A DNA stretch of 64,000 bases, from NCBI RefSeq assembly GCF_039539345.1, contig NZ_BAABCY010000016.1:137220-201219 (forward strand), written 5' to 3'. Of the stretch, positions 28,451 to 37,854 are shown piece by piece. Source of the DNA: Snuella lapsa (GTDB lineage Bacteria; Bacteroidota; Bacteroidia; Flavobacteriales; Flavobacteriaceae). The position numbers and the translations under genes are program-made. The notes under the pieces are model-generated. The model had not been told where the DNA came from, searched no databases, and saw only the letters and a list, made by a program, of their open reading frames with translations. The stretch's first letter is position 1, and each line of letters starts with the position of its first letter.

Positions 28451-31400
28451 CTATTTAGTGCTACGGTATTCAGAAGGAAGTACATTAAATAATTTTTGAA
28501 AGGACTTCCTAAAGTTTTTTAGATCATTAAACCCTAAATCGAATGCTATTTCGGAAATGGTCATTTGTGTCTGCCTCATTAATTGAGCAGCACGTTTTAA
28601 TTTTATTGTCCTTACAAACTCAGATATGGATTGATCGGTAAGTGCTTTTAACTTTCTGTACAATACAGACCTACTCATACCCATCTCATCAATAAAGTCG
28701 GGTATGGTAAAATCTGGATTTGAAATATGCTCCTCGACCAAATCGATCGCTTTTTTCAAAAATATTTCATCTGCTGAAGTAACCGTAACTTCTTTTGGTT
28801 GCAGGATAAGTTCTTTTTTAAACTTCTCTATTAAGTTTTTCCTTGCCTTTATAAGGTTGGCCACTCTAACCTCCAGTATATTTGCATCAAATGGTTTTGT
28901 TATATAAGCATCAGCCCCTGTTTGATAACCTGAATTTTGGGATTCCTGGGATGTCTTAGCGGTTAACAATATAACTGGAATATGACTGGTCCTTATATTG
29001 GTCTTAATCTCATTACAGAATGCCATCCCATCCATAACAGGCATCATAACATCACTAATTATTAAATCTATGTCATGCGTTTTAGCTATCTCAAGCGCAT
29101 TTTGGCCATTGGGTGCTTCAAAAATATTATAGGTGTTTAAAAATATGTTTTTAATAAAAGCCCTCACTTCTTCATTATCTTCAACAATTAATATAGAGGC
29201 AAGAGAGGCATCAAATAAATTATTGTTTACTGAGGCTTCTTCTGTTAACTGAATGATCTCTTTGTCTACATAAACAGATTTTTCAAGATTAAACAAGTCG
29301 TCTTCTGCGGCGTCCATATCGTTTTCTACCATTTGATCTTTGCTCAAGTGTCCATTTCCAAGGGGTAATAGTACAGTGAAGCTTGTTCCTTTCTTTTCTT
29401 TACTTTTTACATTAATAATACCTTGGTGCAATTCAACCAAACTTTTAGTCAAAGCCAGACCTATTCCTGTTCCAGAACGTTCCCCTAGTTGATAAAACCT
29501 ATCAAATATAAATTTCACATTCTTTTTAGGGATTCCTTTACCGTTGTCTTTTACCTTTAATTTAACATATTCTTTTCCATCTGCATCCTTATAGTTTGTT
29601 AGTTTCAATGCAATTTTCCCATTATTCGGGGTAAACTTGAAAGCATTAGATAATAAATTAAAGATCACTTTTTTGAGTTTTGTACTATCGAACCAAACCT
29701 CAATATCTTCGCTGGAAGCACCAAACGTAAAATCAATGTCCTTGGCACTTGCTAACTCATCAAAAGCTATTTTTATATTGTTTACAAACGGAACGATATT
29801 ATTTTTTGAAGCGCTTAATTGTAATTTACCTGATTCATTTTTTCTAAAATCCAGCAATTGGTTAATTAACTCCATCAATGTACTGGCATTCCTGTACATA
29901 ATTTCATGTTGCTTACGCACAAAAGCGTTTTTACTTTCCATTTTTAACAAACGCTCTAAAGGCCCTATAATAAGCGTAAGTGGCGTCCTAAAATCGTGTG
30001 AAACATTGGTAAACAATTGAAGTTTCATCTTATTTACTTCTTCAATCCGTTCCTTTTCAAGACGTTCCTGCTTTAATTCATTCCGTTCTTTTATCCTTAA
30101 CAAGCTATACTTTCTTATTTGCAGAATAATTCCTGTAATTATTAAGGTGTAGATTAAATATGCCCACCATGTTCGCCACGGTGCAGGGCGTATTGTTACT
30201 ACAATAGCATCTCCTTTTTCATTCCAAACCCCATCATTATTAGAGGCCTTAACTTTAAAAAGGTAGGTACCATCATCTAAGTTGGTATAGGTCGCCGATG
30301 TTTTATTACCTACATAATTCCAATCGGCATCAAACCCTTCCAACTTATAAGCATATTGATTTTTACTAGGTTGCGAATAGCTTAACGCCACAAAATCAAT
30401 ATTAAAAACATTCTGATTGTATTTTAGAACCACCTCTTCTACAGCATCGGTAATATTAAGATAAGGCTTATTATTTACCTGCATGGAAGTAATGGAAACT
30501 GGCGGAACAAAGGTGTTTTCGTTAATATCCTTTGGATTGAAAACATTAAATCCATTGGTTCCCCCAAACAACAGTTCCCCTCTTTTGTTTTTTAAATAGG
30601 CTCCGTAATTAAACTCCTTACTTTGCAAGCCATCAAGCTCATTAAAATTCTTGATTTTAAGGGATTGTAAATTAATTCTACTTAAACCGTGATTGGTGCT
30701 TAACCAAATATTACCATTATCGTCTGGTACTATTCCATATACAATATTGTTTGGCAAACCTTGGGATGTTCCATAATTAATAACTTTCGTTGTCGTTACA
30801 TTGTAATGGTATAGTCCATCTCCTTCTGTTCCTATCCATATGTTATTATCTTTATCTTCGTAGGTACAAAGTACCGCTCTAGACGCGTGAGAACTTGTAT
30901 TTTCTCCCAAATAATCTATTGAAGCCAACTCCTTAGTATGTATATTAATTTTAGCTAATCCTTTGTTACCACCTATTAATAGCACATCGTTATCGGATGT
31001 TTTTGAAATGGTATAAATAATCTTTCCCGTGATTTCAAAACTATCCTGAATTCTAATAATTGATTGGGTCTTACTATCTAAAACATTAACTCCCCCCCCA
31101 GACGTTCCAATCCATATATTATTTTGGTGGTCCTCTAGTAGGGCAATGACTCTATTATCACTAATACTATTGGTGTTCTCAGGGTTGTTTACAAATCTCT
31201 TAAACGCAAAAGGTTCTTTTTGGGGGTTCAAAAAATTAAGACCTCCATCGTGTGTGCCAATCCAAAAATTTCCTGCATGGTCTTTTATCATGGCTTTTAC
31301 ATTATTGGCACTTAAGCTATTTGGAGAATCATTACTGGTAATGTATTTAAACTCACCTGTCTTTTTATCATACAAATTAATCCCCCCACCCTCGGTAGCT

Positions 31401-32548
31401 ATCCATAAATTACCGATAGTATCTTCAATAATGGAACTTACCACCTTGTAATTTAGTTTGGTATTATTTATTCCTGCAGAATAATGCTTGAACAAATCGT
31501 AATTTCTATCATAATAATTCACTCCTCCCGCATAAGTTCCAATCCATATATCGCCTTTACTGTCTTCTATTATATTATAAATAGAATTCTGACTCAAGCT
31601 ATAAGGATTATTTTCGTCATGGGTAAAATAGGAAACATCATGTTTTAATGGGTTAATAATATAAAGTCCTTTATAAGTTCCTACCCATAAATTCCCTAAA
31701 TAATCTTCACATATGCTCCTAACATCTACGGTTATTTTATATTCTTTTTGTTTTTTTATTCTAAAGAATTCAAAAACATCCCGTTCAGTATTTAAGATTG
31801 CCAAACCATTTTTAAATCCAAGCCAAATATTTTTATCCTTATCTTGGTAAAGTACAGAAACGTTATTCTTGTTTAGTTCTGCTGGTGAGTTCTCGGGGTA
31901 CTGATAGTACTTTACAGAATTTGTAAGGGTATTATAAACACCAATATTTTCTGTCGTTTTAATCCACAATGTATTCGTATTAGCTCTTAGTAATGCCCTG
32001 GTAGGTTTACTAAACAACGACTTATCCGCATTTTTATAGTTAAGGGGGACTAAATGGCCTGCTTTGGTGTCTATTTTTTTTAATCCTGAGCTCGTTCCTA
32101 CCCATAAATGCTTGTCACCTGCCTCAACTATACTCCAGATTTCATTGTTTTCTGAAGCCTCCCCTTCAGTAAAATAATACCTTTGAAATGTATTGGACTC
32201 AGGAACATATTTATTTAACCCATCAATGGTTCCTATCCATAAATTGCCTCTTCCATCTTCATATATCGCTTTTATTAAACTATGACTTAAACTGGTCGTG
32301 TCTTGAGAATTATGCCTAAATACGGTAAAACCATTTCCATCAAACTTGTTTAAACCGTCCCGAGTACCAAACCACAAGAATCCCTTACTGTCTTGTAAAA
32401 TACAAAGCACGGAACTTTGTGACAATCCCTTAGTTAACGAAATGTGCTTAAACTTAATACTCTTATTATCACTTTCCTGTACCTGACCAAAAACAGAACT
32501 TATTAATAGAAACAATAATAAACCCACTATGTATTTCCTAAAACTCAT
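28451..32548 (-). CDS. Hybrid two-component system regulator (periplasmic sensor, histidine kinase, receiver, AraC)
   Basis: This 1365-residue single-polypeptide regulator senses oligosaccharide breakdown products in the periplasm and activates PUL promoters. After a signal peptide come about a dozen Reg_prop beta-propeller repeats (DSKGFLWFGTRDGLNKFDG and similar), then a Y_Y_Y domain (YKLEGFDADWNYVG... LDDGTYLFKVKASN). A transmembrane helix follows (about 800), then a HisKA with the phospho-His in NVSHDFRTPLT and an HATPase (DNGKGIP, GTGIGLAL). A receiver (ILIVEDNEEVR, DLIISDVMMPVMDG) precedes a C-terminal AraC helix-turn-helix (ISEIAFDLGFNDLKNFRKSFQKLF). All domains look intact. It lies between the SusCD operon and kduI, and is the likely regulator of both. 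Confidence 0.97.
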   Translation of the reverse strand: MSFRKYIVGLLLFLLISSVFGQVQESDNKSIKFKHISLTKGLSQSSVLCILQDSKGFLWFGTRDGLNKFDGNGFTVFRHNSQDTTSLSHSLIKAIYEDGRGNLWIGTIDGLNKYVPESNTFQRYYFTEGEASENNEIWSIVEAGDKHLWVGTSSGLKKIDTKAGHLVPLNYKNADKSLFSKPTRALLRANTNTLWIKTTENIGVYNTLTNSVKYYQYPENSPAELNKNNVSVLYQDKDKNIWLGFKNGLAILNTERDVFEFFRIKKQKEYKITVDVRSICEDYLGNLWVGTYKGLYIINPLKHDVSYFTHDENNPYSLSQNSIYNIIEDSKGDIWIGTYAGGVNYYDRNYDLFKHYSAGINNTKLNYKVVSSIIEDTIGNLWIATEGGGINLYDKKTGEFKYITSNDSPNSLSANNVKAMIKDHAGNFWIGTHDGGLNFLNPQKEPFAFKRFVNNPENTNSISDNRVIALLEDHQNNIWIGTSGGGVNVLDSKTQSIIRIQDSFEITGKIIYTISKTSDNDVLLIGGNKGLAKINIHTKELASIDYLGENTSSHASRAVLCTYEDKDNNIWIGTEGDGLYHYNVTTTKVINYGTSQGLPNNIVYGIVPDDNGNIWLSTNHGLSRINLQSLKIKNFNELDGLQSKEFNYGAYLKNKRGELLFGGTNGFNVFNPKDINENTFVPPVSITSMQVNNKPYLNITDAVEEVVLKYNQNVFNIDFVALSYSQPSKNQYAYKLEGFDADWNYVGNKTSATYTNLDDGTYLFKVKASNNDGVWNEKGDAIVVTIRPAPWRTWWAYLIYTLIITGIILQIRKYSLLRIKERNELKQERLEKERIEEVNKMKLQLFTNVSHDFRTPLTLIIGPLERLLKMESKNAFVRKQHEIMYRNASTLMELINQLLDFRKNESGKLQLSASKNNIVPFVNNIKIAFDELASAKDIDFTFGASSEDIEVWFDSTKLKKVIFNLLSNAFKFTPNNGKIALKLTNYKDADGKEYVKLKVKDNGKGIPKKNVKFIFDRFYQLGERSGTGIGLALTKSLVELHQGIINVKSKEKKGTSFTVLLPLGNGHLSKDQMVENDMDAAEDDLFNLEKSVYVDKEIIQLTEEASVNNNLFDASLASILIVEDNEEVRAFIKNIFLNTYNIFEAPNGQNALEIAKTHDIDLIISDVMMPVMDGMAFCNEIKTNIRTSHIPVILLTAKTSQESQNSGYQTGADAYITKPFDANILEVRVANLIKARKNLIEKFKKELILQPKEVTVTSADEIFLKKAIDLVEEHISNPDFTIPDFIDEMGMSRSVLYRKLKALTDQSISEFVRTIKLKRAAQLMRQTQMTISEIAFDLGFNDLKNFRKSFQKLFNVLPSEYRSTK

Positions 32549-32734
32549 TTATTTGAAGAATTCTGTTGCATTACTTTTATTTCAATATAACAGTTTGTTC
32601 AATAAGATACATATTCTTTCTTTTATATACTTTAAAAATAGTTCTAAGAACTTGTCTCTATATACAAAACAGACTTATTGATCTCAACTTATCTTTCAAC
32701 AACACTGGCACGTAAAAATTTAAAAACCAACAAA

Positions 32735-32766
32735 CCCTTGTAAATTACAAGGTTACACACCCTTTT
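32735..32766 (+). promoter_or_regulatory. Candidate regulator direct repeat and 17-bp palindrome upstream of kduI
   Basis: CCCTTG at 32735 and CACCCTTTT ending at 32766 reproduce the 32-nt half-site geometry seen before the SusC and DUF4955-like genes, here facing kduI. No good -7 element lies 18 nt further on, so this would act at a distance or at a weak promoter. The distal half-site overlaps a perfect palindrome at 32736-32752 (CCTTGTAA, A, TTACAAGG), which could be a separate operator. Confidence 0.45.
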
Positions 32767-32793
32767 ATTTACTACTTCTTTACAAAGGTAATC

Positions 32794-32843
32794 AAAAAAA
32801 CAAAATACAATCGATTGTATTTTGTTTTTTTTTATTAACTTTA
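32794..32843 (+). promoter_or_regulatory. 38-bp perfect palindrome overlapping a putative kduI promoter
   Basis: Bases 32794-32831 form a perfect palindrome: A7, CAAAATACAATC, then its exact complement and T7. It lies between divergent genes, where a terminator is not expected. A TTG at 32815-32817 stands 18 nt before a -7-like TAACTTTA (32836-32843), so the palindrome would overlap the -33 element of a kduI promoter and may be an operator. If transcription instead starts upstream, it would be a leader terminator. Confidence 0.5.
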
Positions 32844-32903
32844 CCCCACAATTTTAGACTTATATTATTAATATTCAATTAACAACACAATAAATTCATT
32901 ACA

Positions 32904-33746
32904 ATGAAAAGTAAATACCAAGTAAGATATGCAGCATCACCCCAAGATGTAAAAACATACGATACAACAAGGCTAAGAGATGAATTTTTAATACAAAATT
33001 TACTGGAATCAGATGCAGTAAACTTAGTATACTCTCATTACGATCGATTCATTACAGGTGGTATTGTACCTGTACAATCTTCTATAAAATTAGATACCAT
33101 AGATCCTTTAAAAGCTGATTATTTCCTTGAAAGAAGGGAATTGGGGATAATAAACATTGGAGAAACAGGGACGGTAACAGTGGATGGCACTTCCTTTGTT
33201 TTGGAACACAAAGAGGCTCTTTATGTAGGTAAAGGAAATAAGGATATAGTATTTACCAGTAAGTCGCCTGACGCACCAGCTCAGTTTTACTTAAACTCAA
33301 CACCGGCCCATAAAACCTATCCCAATAAAAAAATAGGCACTAACGATGTTGAAGTTATTGAATTAGGGGCTCCAGAAACTGCCAATGCAAGAACATTAAG
33401 AAAATACATTGTTAACAGTGTTATTGACGTATGCCAATTACAAATGGGAATGACCACTTTAAAACCAGGTAGTTCATGGAATACCATGCCAGCTCATGTA
33501 CACAACAGGCGTATGGAGGTCTATTTTTACTTTGAAGTACCTGAGGATCAAGCTGTTTGTCATTTTATGGGACAACCTCAAGAAACAAGACATATATGGA
33601 TAAACAATAAACAAGCTGTCATTTCTCCTCCATGGTCCATTCATTCCGGATCTGGAACCAGCAGCTATACCTTTATCTGGGGCATGGCTGGCGAAAACTT
33701 AGATTATGGTGACATGGATCATTGTAAAATAAACGAATTAAAATAA
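32904..33746 (+). CDS. kduI: 5-dehydro-4-deoxy-D-glucuronate isomerase KduI
   Basis: This 280-residue cytosolic cupin isomerase converts 4-deoxy-L-threo-5-hexosulose uronate, which forms from GH88-released unsaturated uronic acid, into 3-deoxy-D-glycero-2,5-hexodiulosonate. Its length matches E. coli KduI (278). The zinc ligands are visible in the motif HVHNRRMEVYFYF (His198, His200, Glu205) and as His247 in PPWSIHSGSG. It starts the kduI-kduD-DUF4861 operon, 355 bp from the divergent hybrid regulator. Its presence links the lyase/hydrolase operon to central metabolism. A KDG kinase and KDPG aldolase must be encoded elsewhere. Confidence 0.96.
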   Translation: MKSKYQVRYAASPQDVKTYDTTRLRDEFLIQNLLESDAVNLVYSHYDRFITGGIVPVQSSIKLDTIDPLKADYFLERRELGIINIGETGTVTVDGTSFVLEHKEALYVGKGNKDIVFTSKSPDAPAQFYLNSTPAHKTYPNKKIGTNDVEVIELGAPETANARTLRKYIVNSVIDVCQLQMGMTTLKPGSSWNTMPAHVHNRRMEVYFYFEVPEDQAVCHFMGQPQETRHIWINNKQAVISPPWSIHSGSGTSSYTFIWGMAGENLDYGDMDHCKINELK

Positions 33747-33764
33747 TTAATAAAAAAATAGATT

Positions 33765-34556
33765 ATGTCAATTAACTTATTTGATTTAACAGGAAAAGTA
33801 GCTTTAGTAACTGGAGGCGTTCATGGATTGGGAATGGCTATGGCTAAAGGATTGGGAAATGCAGGAGCCACACTTGTAATAAACAATAATACTAGTGAAA
33901 CATTAGAAAAAGCATTAGAAGCATACAAAGCTGACGACCTTCATGCACATGGATACGTTTTTGATGTTACCGATGATGCTGCAGTTGAAGAAGCCATTAC
34001 TAAAATTGAAGCCGAAGTAGGTCCAATAGACATTCTAGTAAACAATGCAGGTATTATAAAAAGAACTCCAATAGTTGAAATGGAAACCAAAGATTTCGAA
34101 TTGGTTGTAAAAGTTGATTTGGTTGGTCCTTTCATAGTATCAAAATATGTTGCTAAAAGCATGATTAAAAGAGGCGGCGGGAAAATCATCAATATATGCT
34201 CAATGATGAGTGAGCTTGGCAGGGATTCTGTTAGTGCCTATGCTGCCGCCAAGGGAGGCTTAAAAATGCTAACACGTAGCATGGCTACCGAGTGGGCTAA
34301 ATACAACATTCAAACCAATGGTATTGGCCCTGGTTACTTTGCAACAAGCCAAACAGCCCCTATTAGGGTAGACGGACACCCTTTTAACGAATTTATTATA
34401 GGCAGAACACCAGCAGCTCGTTGGGGAAATCCAGAGGATTTACAAGGAGCAGCCATATTTTTAAGTTCAAAAGCAAGTGATTTTGTTAATGGCCATGTCG
34501 TTTATGTTGATGGCGGAATCTTGGCTACTATAGGAAAACCTTCTAACGAAAATTAA
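33765..34556 (+). CDS. kduD: 2-dehydro-3-deoxy-D-gluconate 5-dehydrogenase KduD (SDR family)
   Basis: This 263-residue short-chain dehydrogenase reduces 3-deoxy-D-glycero-2,5-hexodiulosonate to 2-keto-3-deoxygluconate with NAD(P)H, the step after KduI. The Rossmann motif is TGGVHGLGMAMA (near 16-27), NNAG is present, and the catalytic Ser/Tyr/Lys sit in ICSMMSELG and SAYAAAKGG. The C-terminus (FVNGHVVYVDGGILATIGKP) is typical of the family. It starts 18 bp after kduI. A general SDR could be confused with it, but the pairing with KduI makes KduD the best call. Confidence 0.93.
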   Translation: MSINLFDLTGKVALVTGGVHGLGMAMAKGLGNAGATLVINNNTSETLEKALEAYKADDLHAHGYVFDVTDDAAVEEAITKIEAEVGPIDILVNNAGIIKRTPIVEMETKDFELVVKVDLVGPFIVSKYVAKSMIKRGGGKIINICSMMSELGRDSVSAYAAAKGGLKMLTRSMATEWAKYNIQTNGIGPGYFATSQTAPIRVDGHPFNEFIIGRTPAARWGNPEDLQGAAIFLSSKASDFVNGHVVYVDGGILATIGKPSNEN

Positions 34557-34578
34557 AAACAAATTAACCTTTAGCATT

Positions 34579-35751
34579 ATGAATACTCTTAGATTTTCTT
34601 TCTGCCTATTAAGTCTAGTAACTGTCTTTTCCTGCTCCCAAAAAGCAAAGACTCCTTCCATTTTAATAAAAAACACACTGGATATAACGCGAGCGTTTGA
34701 GACAGTAGAATTGACTAAGTCCGACTTAAACATTGAAGATATATCATCAATTGGCATTCGTGATGCAAAAACCGGTCAATTACAAATCACCCAATTGGTA
34801 GATCAAGATGGCGACGGCTCTATGGACATTATTTTGTTCCAACCACAAATAGCTCCCAATTCCGAAAATGTTTTTGAAGTTATTACCATCGTAACCGAAG
34901 AACAGCCCAAAACCGAGGCTCTTTGTTATTCGCGATTTGTACCAGAACGTACCGATGATTATACATGGGAAAATGACAAAGTGGCTTTTCGTGTTTTTGG
35001 CCCTAAAGCACAAAAAATGGTAGAGGATAGTATACCAGGAGGTACACTCTCCAGTGGTGTGGATGCTTGGCTTAAAAAAGTAAAATATCCCATAATAAAT
35101 AAATGGTACAAAAAGGAATTGGAAACAGAAGGCAGCTATCATGAGGATACAGGAGAAGGCTTGGATAATTTCCATGTTGGGATTAGTCGTGGTGTAGGCG
35201 GTATTGCAACTAAGGTCGATACGACTTACTATTATTCCAAAAACTATACTAAGTGGCACACCATTACCTCAGGCCCTATTAGAACCAGTTTTTATTTAGA
35301 ATACGAAGACTGGGATGCAGCTGGTAATACCATAAAAGAATCTAAAATAATAAGTTTGGATTTGGGTTCAAACCTTTCAAAATTTACGACAACTATTAAA
35401 GGAACAGATCAAATATCGGCTGGTTTGACCTTACACGAAAAAGATGGTGAAGTTACTGGTAATGATGTTGGTGGTTGGGTTAGTTATTGGCAACCTCATG
35501 GCCAATCGGAGCTTGGAACGGCAATCGTAGCTCCTAAAAGCACTTTTCTTGGGTTCGAAAAATACGACACTAACACTAAAGATTTAAGCAATGCTTACGC
35601 TCATCTTAAGGTAGAAAACAATCAAGTTGTTTATTATGCCGGCTTTGGATGGAAAGAAAGTGGTCAATTTAACAACAAACAAGAGTGGGAAGCATATTTA
35701 AATGAATTCTCCAAACGTGTAAACACACCTTTAGAAGTTAGCATGCGTTAA
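34579..35751 (+). CDS. DUF4861-like lipoprotein of uronate utilisation loci
   Basis: This 390-residue protein has a lipoprotein signal peptide (lipobox TVFSC, Cys19). The body contains KNTLDITRAFETVEL, YTWENDKVAFRVFGPKAQ and GLDNFHVGISRGVGG, followed by a long beta-rich region. It fits DUF4861, which I recall beside kduI/kduD in PULs for uronate-containing polymers. Function is unproven; carbohydrate mutarotation or binding has been a natural guess from its galactose-mutarotase-like beta-sandwich appearance. It is the third gene of the kdu operon (22 bp after kduD) and ends at a strong terminator. Confidence 0.82.
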   Translation: MNTLRFSFCLLSLVTVFSCSQKAKTPSILIKNTLDITRAFETVELTKSDLNIEDISSIGIRDAKTGQLQITQLVDQDGDGSMDIILFQPQIAPNSENVFEVITIVTEEQPKTEALCYSRFVPERTDDYTWENDKVAFRVFGPKAQKMVEDSIPGGTLSSGVDAWLKKVKYPIINKWYKKELETEGSYHEDTGEGLDNFHVGISRGVGGIATKVDTTYYYSKNYTKWHTITSGPIRTSFYLEYEDWDAAGNTIKESKIISLDLGSNLSKFTTTIKGTDQISAGLTLHEKDGEVTGNDVGGWVSYWQPHGQSELGTAIVAPKSTFLGFEKYDTNTKDLSNAYAHLKVENNQVVYYAGFGWKESGQFNNKQEWEAYLNEFSKRVNTPLEVSMR

Positions 35752-35776
35752 AAATTAATTAAGTTAATACCATTAC

Positions 35777-35811
35777 ATGAAGTTCTTTAAAAAGAGCTTC
35801 ATTTTTTTTTT
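35777..35811 (+). terminator. Intrinsic terminator of the kdu operon
   Basis: A stem of 11 pairs (TGAAGTTCTTT with AAAGAGCTTCA, one G-U pair) is followed by a run of nine or more T. It lies 26 bases after the DUF4861-like stop codon. Confidence 0.88.
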
Positions 35812-35835
35812 ATAATGAACTCGTTTAAACTTTTT

Positions 35836-35890
35836 TGAATATCCGTAATGTGTCATAAGTAAAAACAATGCTTTGTCAAATTAAGAAAAA
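35836..35890. repeat. Degenerate REP-like intergenic repeat, partial copy 3
   Basis: The order GAATATCC, TAATGT, TCATA, AAAAACA, TTTGTCA, AACTTCC matches the left half of the repeat at 28294-28360. The right half is missing or too diverged to see. It lies between the convergent kdu operon and DUF4955-like gene. Confidence 0.45.
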
Positions 35891-35930
35891 CTTCCATATC
35901 TTTTGAATAAAAACATTGAAGCACACAAAA

Positions 35931-37844
35931 CTATTCTCTTATCAACTTATGCGATTCAATTGTATTTCCACCAATTAATTTGAGAACGTATACCCCTGGA
36001 ATATTGCAACTTGGTTGCATTTTAATACGATTTAGTCCACTTAAAGATCTCGACAGTATTTCTCTACCTGTAATATCGAAAAGCATCAACTTCTTAAAAT
36101 GTCCTCCTAAATTATCAATCATTAATTCTGATGAAAACGGATTGGGATAGACTTTTGTTTTTTTTACTTCAAAATCATTATTGTTGGTGCTTAAAACTTC
36201 GTTAAGCCAACCTGGCAACGTCCCTAAACGATACGCTAACTGCGCTTCATATAACGATTCCTCATCTACATGTGCTCCCGGAGATTCATTTTCTTGATAT
36301 TGATTGGCATCAGCAGACATTGTAAACCCCTTTAAACCTGAAATTATGGGCATTAAAAATTTGGCATATTTAGTTTCTGAATTAGGCCGCCATGATTTTA
36401 CGTCAGAACCTTGATAAGAAACACCCTCAAAATTCCAAAGCACCATATGTCTTAAATGATTAGGTAACGCTCCTGTTGAACCACCTTGATTAAAAAAGAA
36501 ACCGCCTTTACAAACATCAAACAAATTTGCTCTTGGCTGACTGGCATGAACCTCCATACCAGAATTGCCGTTTTGCGGATGCTCATTTCTCCAAAGCACA
36601 TTTCCAATGGACAAGGCGTTAACTCCACACCCATGCCAAATACCTGTTGTTTCATCAATACTCTTTCCTATAAAACAACCTGTAGCCGAATTTGTAGTTA
36701 TAAAATTATGCCCTGGGTTACCTGTATATTTATTATTTATAGCCGTACAGTAAGCAGAAAATTTAAACTGAGCTACTTGCGACATGTCCGAAAACTCCAC
36801 ATTGGAAATCCATCCATTTACAACATGGTTAAATTGGATACCACTCCAACCCGACGAGCTTAAATAAGCATGAGGCCCACTTTTAGCTTCACCAGGATAC
36901 AATTCCTGAGGCGCTTGATGATGTAAATGTTCCCATATAAAACCACCAGTATACTTTAAATCTTGAATCCCTACTTCTTCAAGAGCCTTAAAATTATTAA
37001 TCTTCCAATTAAAAGAAGCATCAATTTCCCTATGGATGGGCTCTTTAAATGTAATAACATTGCCATTTTTACCAACAACTTTATGAATCTCCCTAACTTG
37101 AACGCCATCGTTTACTATTTTGAGGCTTTGCGGCGCGTAAAGATCGGCCGTTGTATATGGTGAAAGTTCTTCTGTTAATAAAGCTGGAGACGTGTCTTTA
37201 ATATACAATTCTACCCATTGCCCCTCAGAAATCCCAGAGGCATTTGCTACCTCAACCGAGAAAGTTTCCCTATCGGCATTTCCTGTGACGTCCGTGATAT
37301 AGTTATTTGCAGAGTCCTCACCATTCCAAAACAAAAACAGGTAAGGACACAACCAATCTTTTGTAGCCATATCGGGATGTGTGGTGTTATCTTTTTGGTA
37401 TAACTCCGTACCTCCAGGACCAGAACCGCTACCTTTTATTACAATATTACTTTTTGAAACACGTATCACCTCCGCTGGATCATCTACACTAGCATCATTT
37501 ACCACAAAACGACCTGGTGGAAAAAATACAATCCCTCCATTAGGATTTGCTTCTGCTGCGGCTATAGCGGCCATTATCGCATCCTTATCCGAATTACCGT
37601 CATTTGCCACAGCTCCATAGGCTTCATCTGTTACATCATAAATTTGCTGATAAGATGACGATGGCAATCCAACTTCACCGTTGTGATACCCTGCATAGCT
37701 AAACGTTGGTAAAATAGGTTCGGTACCATTAACTTGGGCATCAACCCAATTTTGATACAATACGCTTGGATTTTGGGCCATACCCCAAAACCCCAATAAA
37801 ACAACTAAATAAAAAGGCAAGCATTTCATATATTGATACTTCAT
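35931..37844 (-). CDS. Type IX-secreted beta-helix protein, DUF4955/pectate lyase-like
   Basis: This 637-residue secreted protein has a signal peptide ending near GFWGMAQ. A pectate-lyase-3-like right-handed beta-helix follows, with an opening typical of the fold (YGAVANDGNSDKDAIMAAI, then GGIVFFPPGRFVV). After about 500 residues comes a region resembling DUF4955. The C-terminal type IX sorting domain is clear (KVYPNPFSSELMI to SHKLIRE). The fold is shared by many uronate lyases and glycoside hydrolases, but I cannot identify catalytic residues. Its promoter carries the same direct repeat as the SusC operon, which ties it to the glycosaminoglycan locus. It could be a second lyase or a binding protein. 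An internal ATG at 37829 is an alternative start. Confidence 0.82.
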   Translation of the reverse strand: MKYQYMKCLPFYLVVLLGFWGMAQNPSVLYQNWVDAQVNGTEPILPTFSYAGYHNGEVGLPSSSYQQIYDVTDEAYGAVANDGNSDKDAIMAAIAAAEANPNGGIVFFPPGRFVVNDASVDDPAEVIRVSKSNIVIKGSGSGPGGTELYQKDNTTHPDMATKDWLCPYLFLFWNGEDSANNYITDVTGNADRETFSVEVANASGISEGQWVELYIKDTSPALLTEELSPYTTADLYAPQSLKIVNDGVQVREIHKVVGKNGNVITFKEPIHREIDASFNWKINNFKALEEVGIQDLKYTGGFIWEHLHHQAPQELYPGEAKSGPHAYLSSSGWSGIQFNHVVNGWISNVEFSDMSQVAQFKFSAYCTAINNKYTGNPGHNFITTNSATGCFIGKSIDETTGIWHGCGVNALSIGNVLWRNEHPQNGNSGMEVHASQPRANLFDVCKGGFFFNQGGSTGALPNHLRHMVLWNFEGVSYQGSDVKSWRPNSETKYAKFLMPIISGLKGFTMSADANQYQENESPGAHVDEESLYEAQLAYRLGTLPGWLNEVLSTNNNDFEVKKTKVYPNPFSSELMIDNLGGHFKKLMLFDITGREILSRSLSGLNRIKMQPSCNIPGVYVLKLIGGNTIESHKLIRE

Positions 37845-37854
37845 ATTTTTTGAA

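Noticed and set aside
35836..35890. Small RNA or short gene between the kdu operon and the DUF4955-like gene
   Set aside because: No frame or strong promoter; the stretch is better explained as a partial copy of the degenerate repeat.
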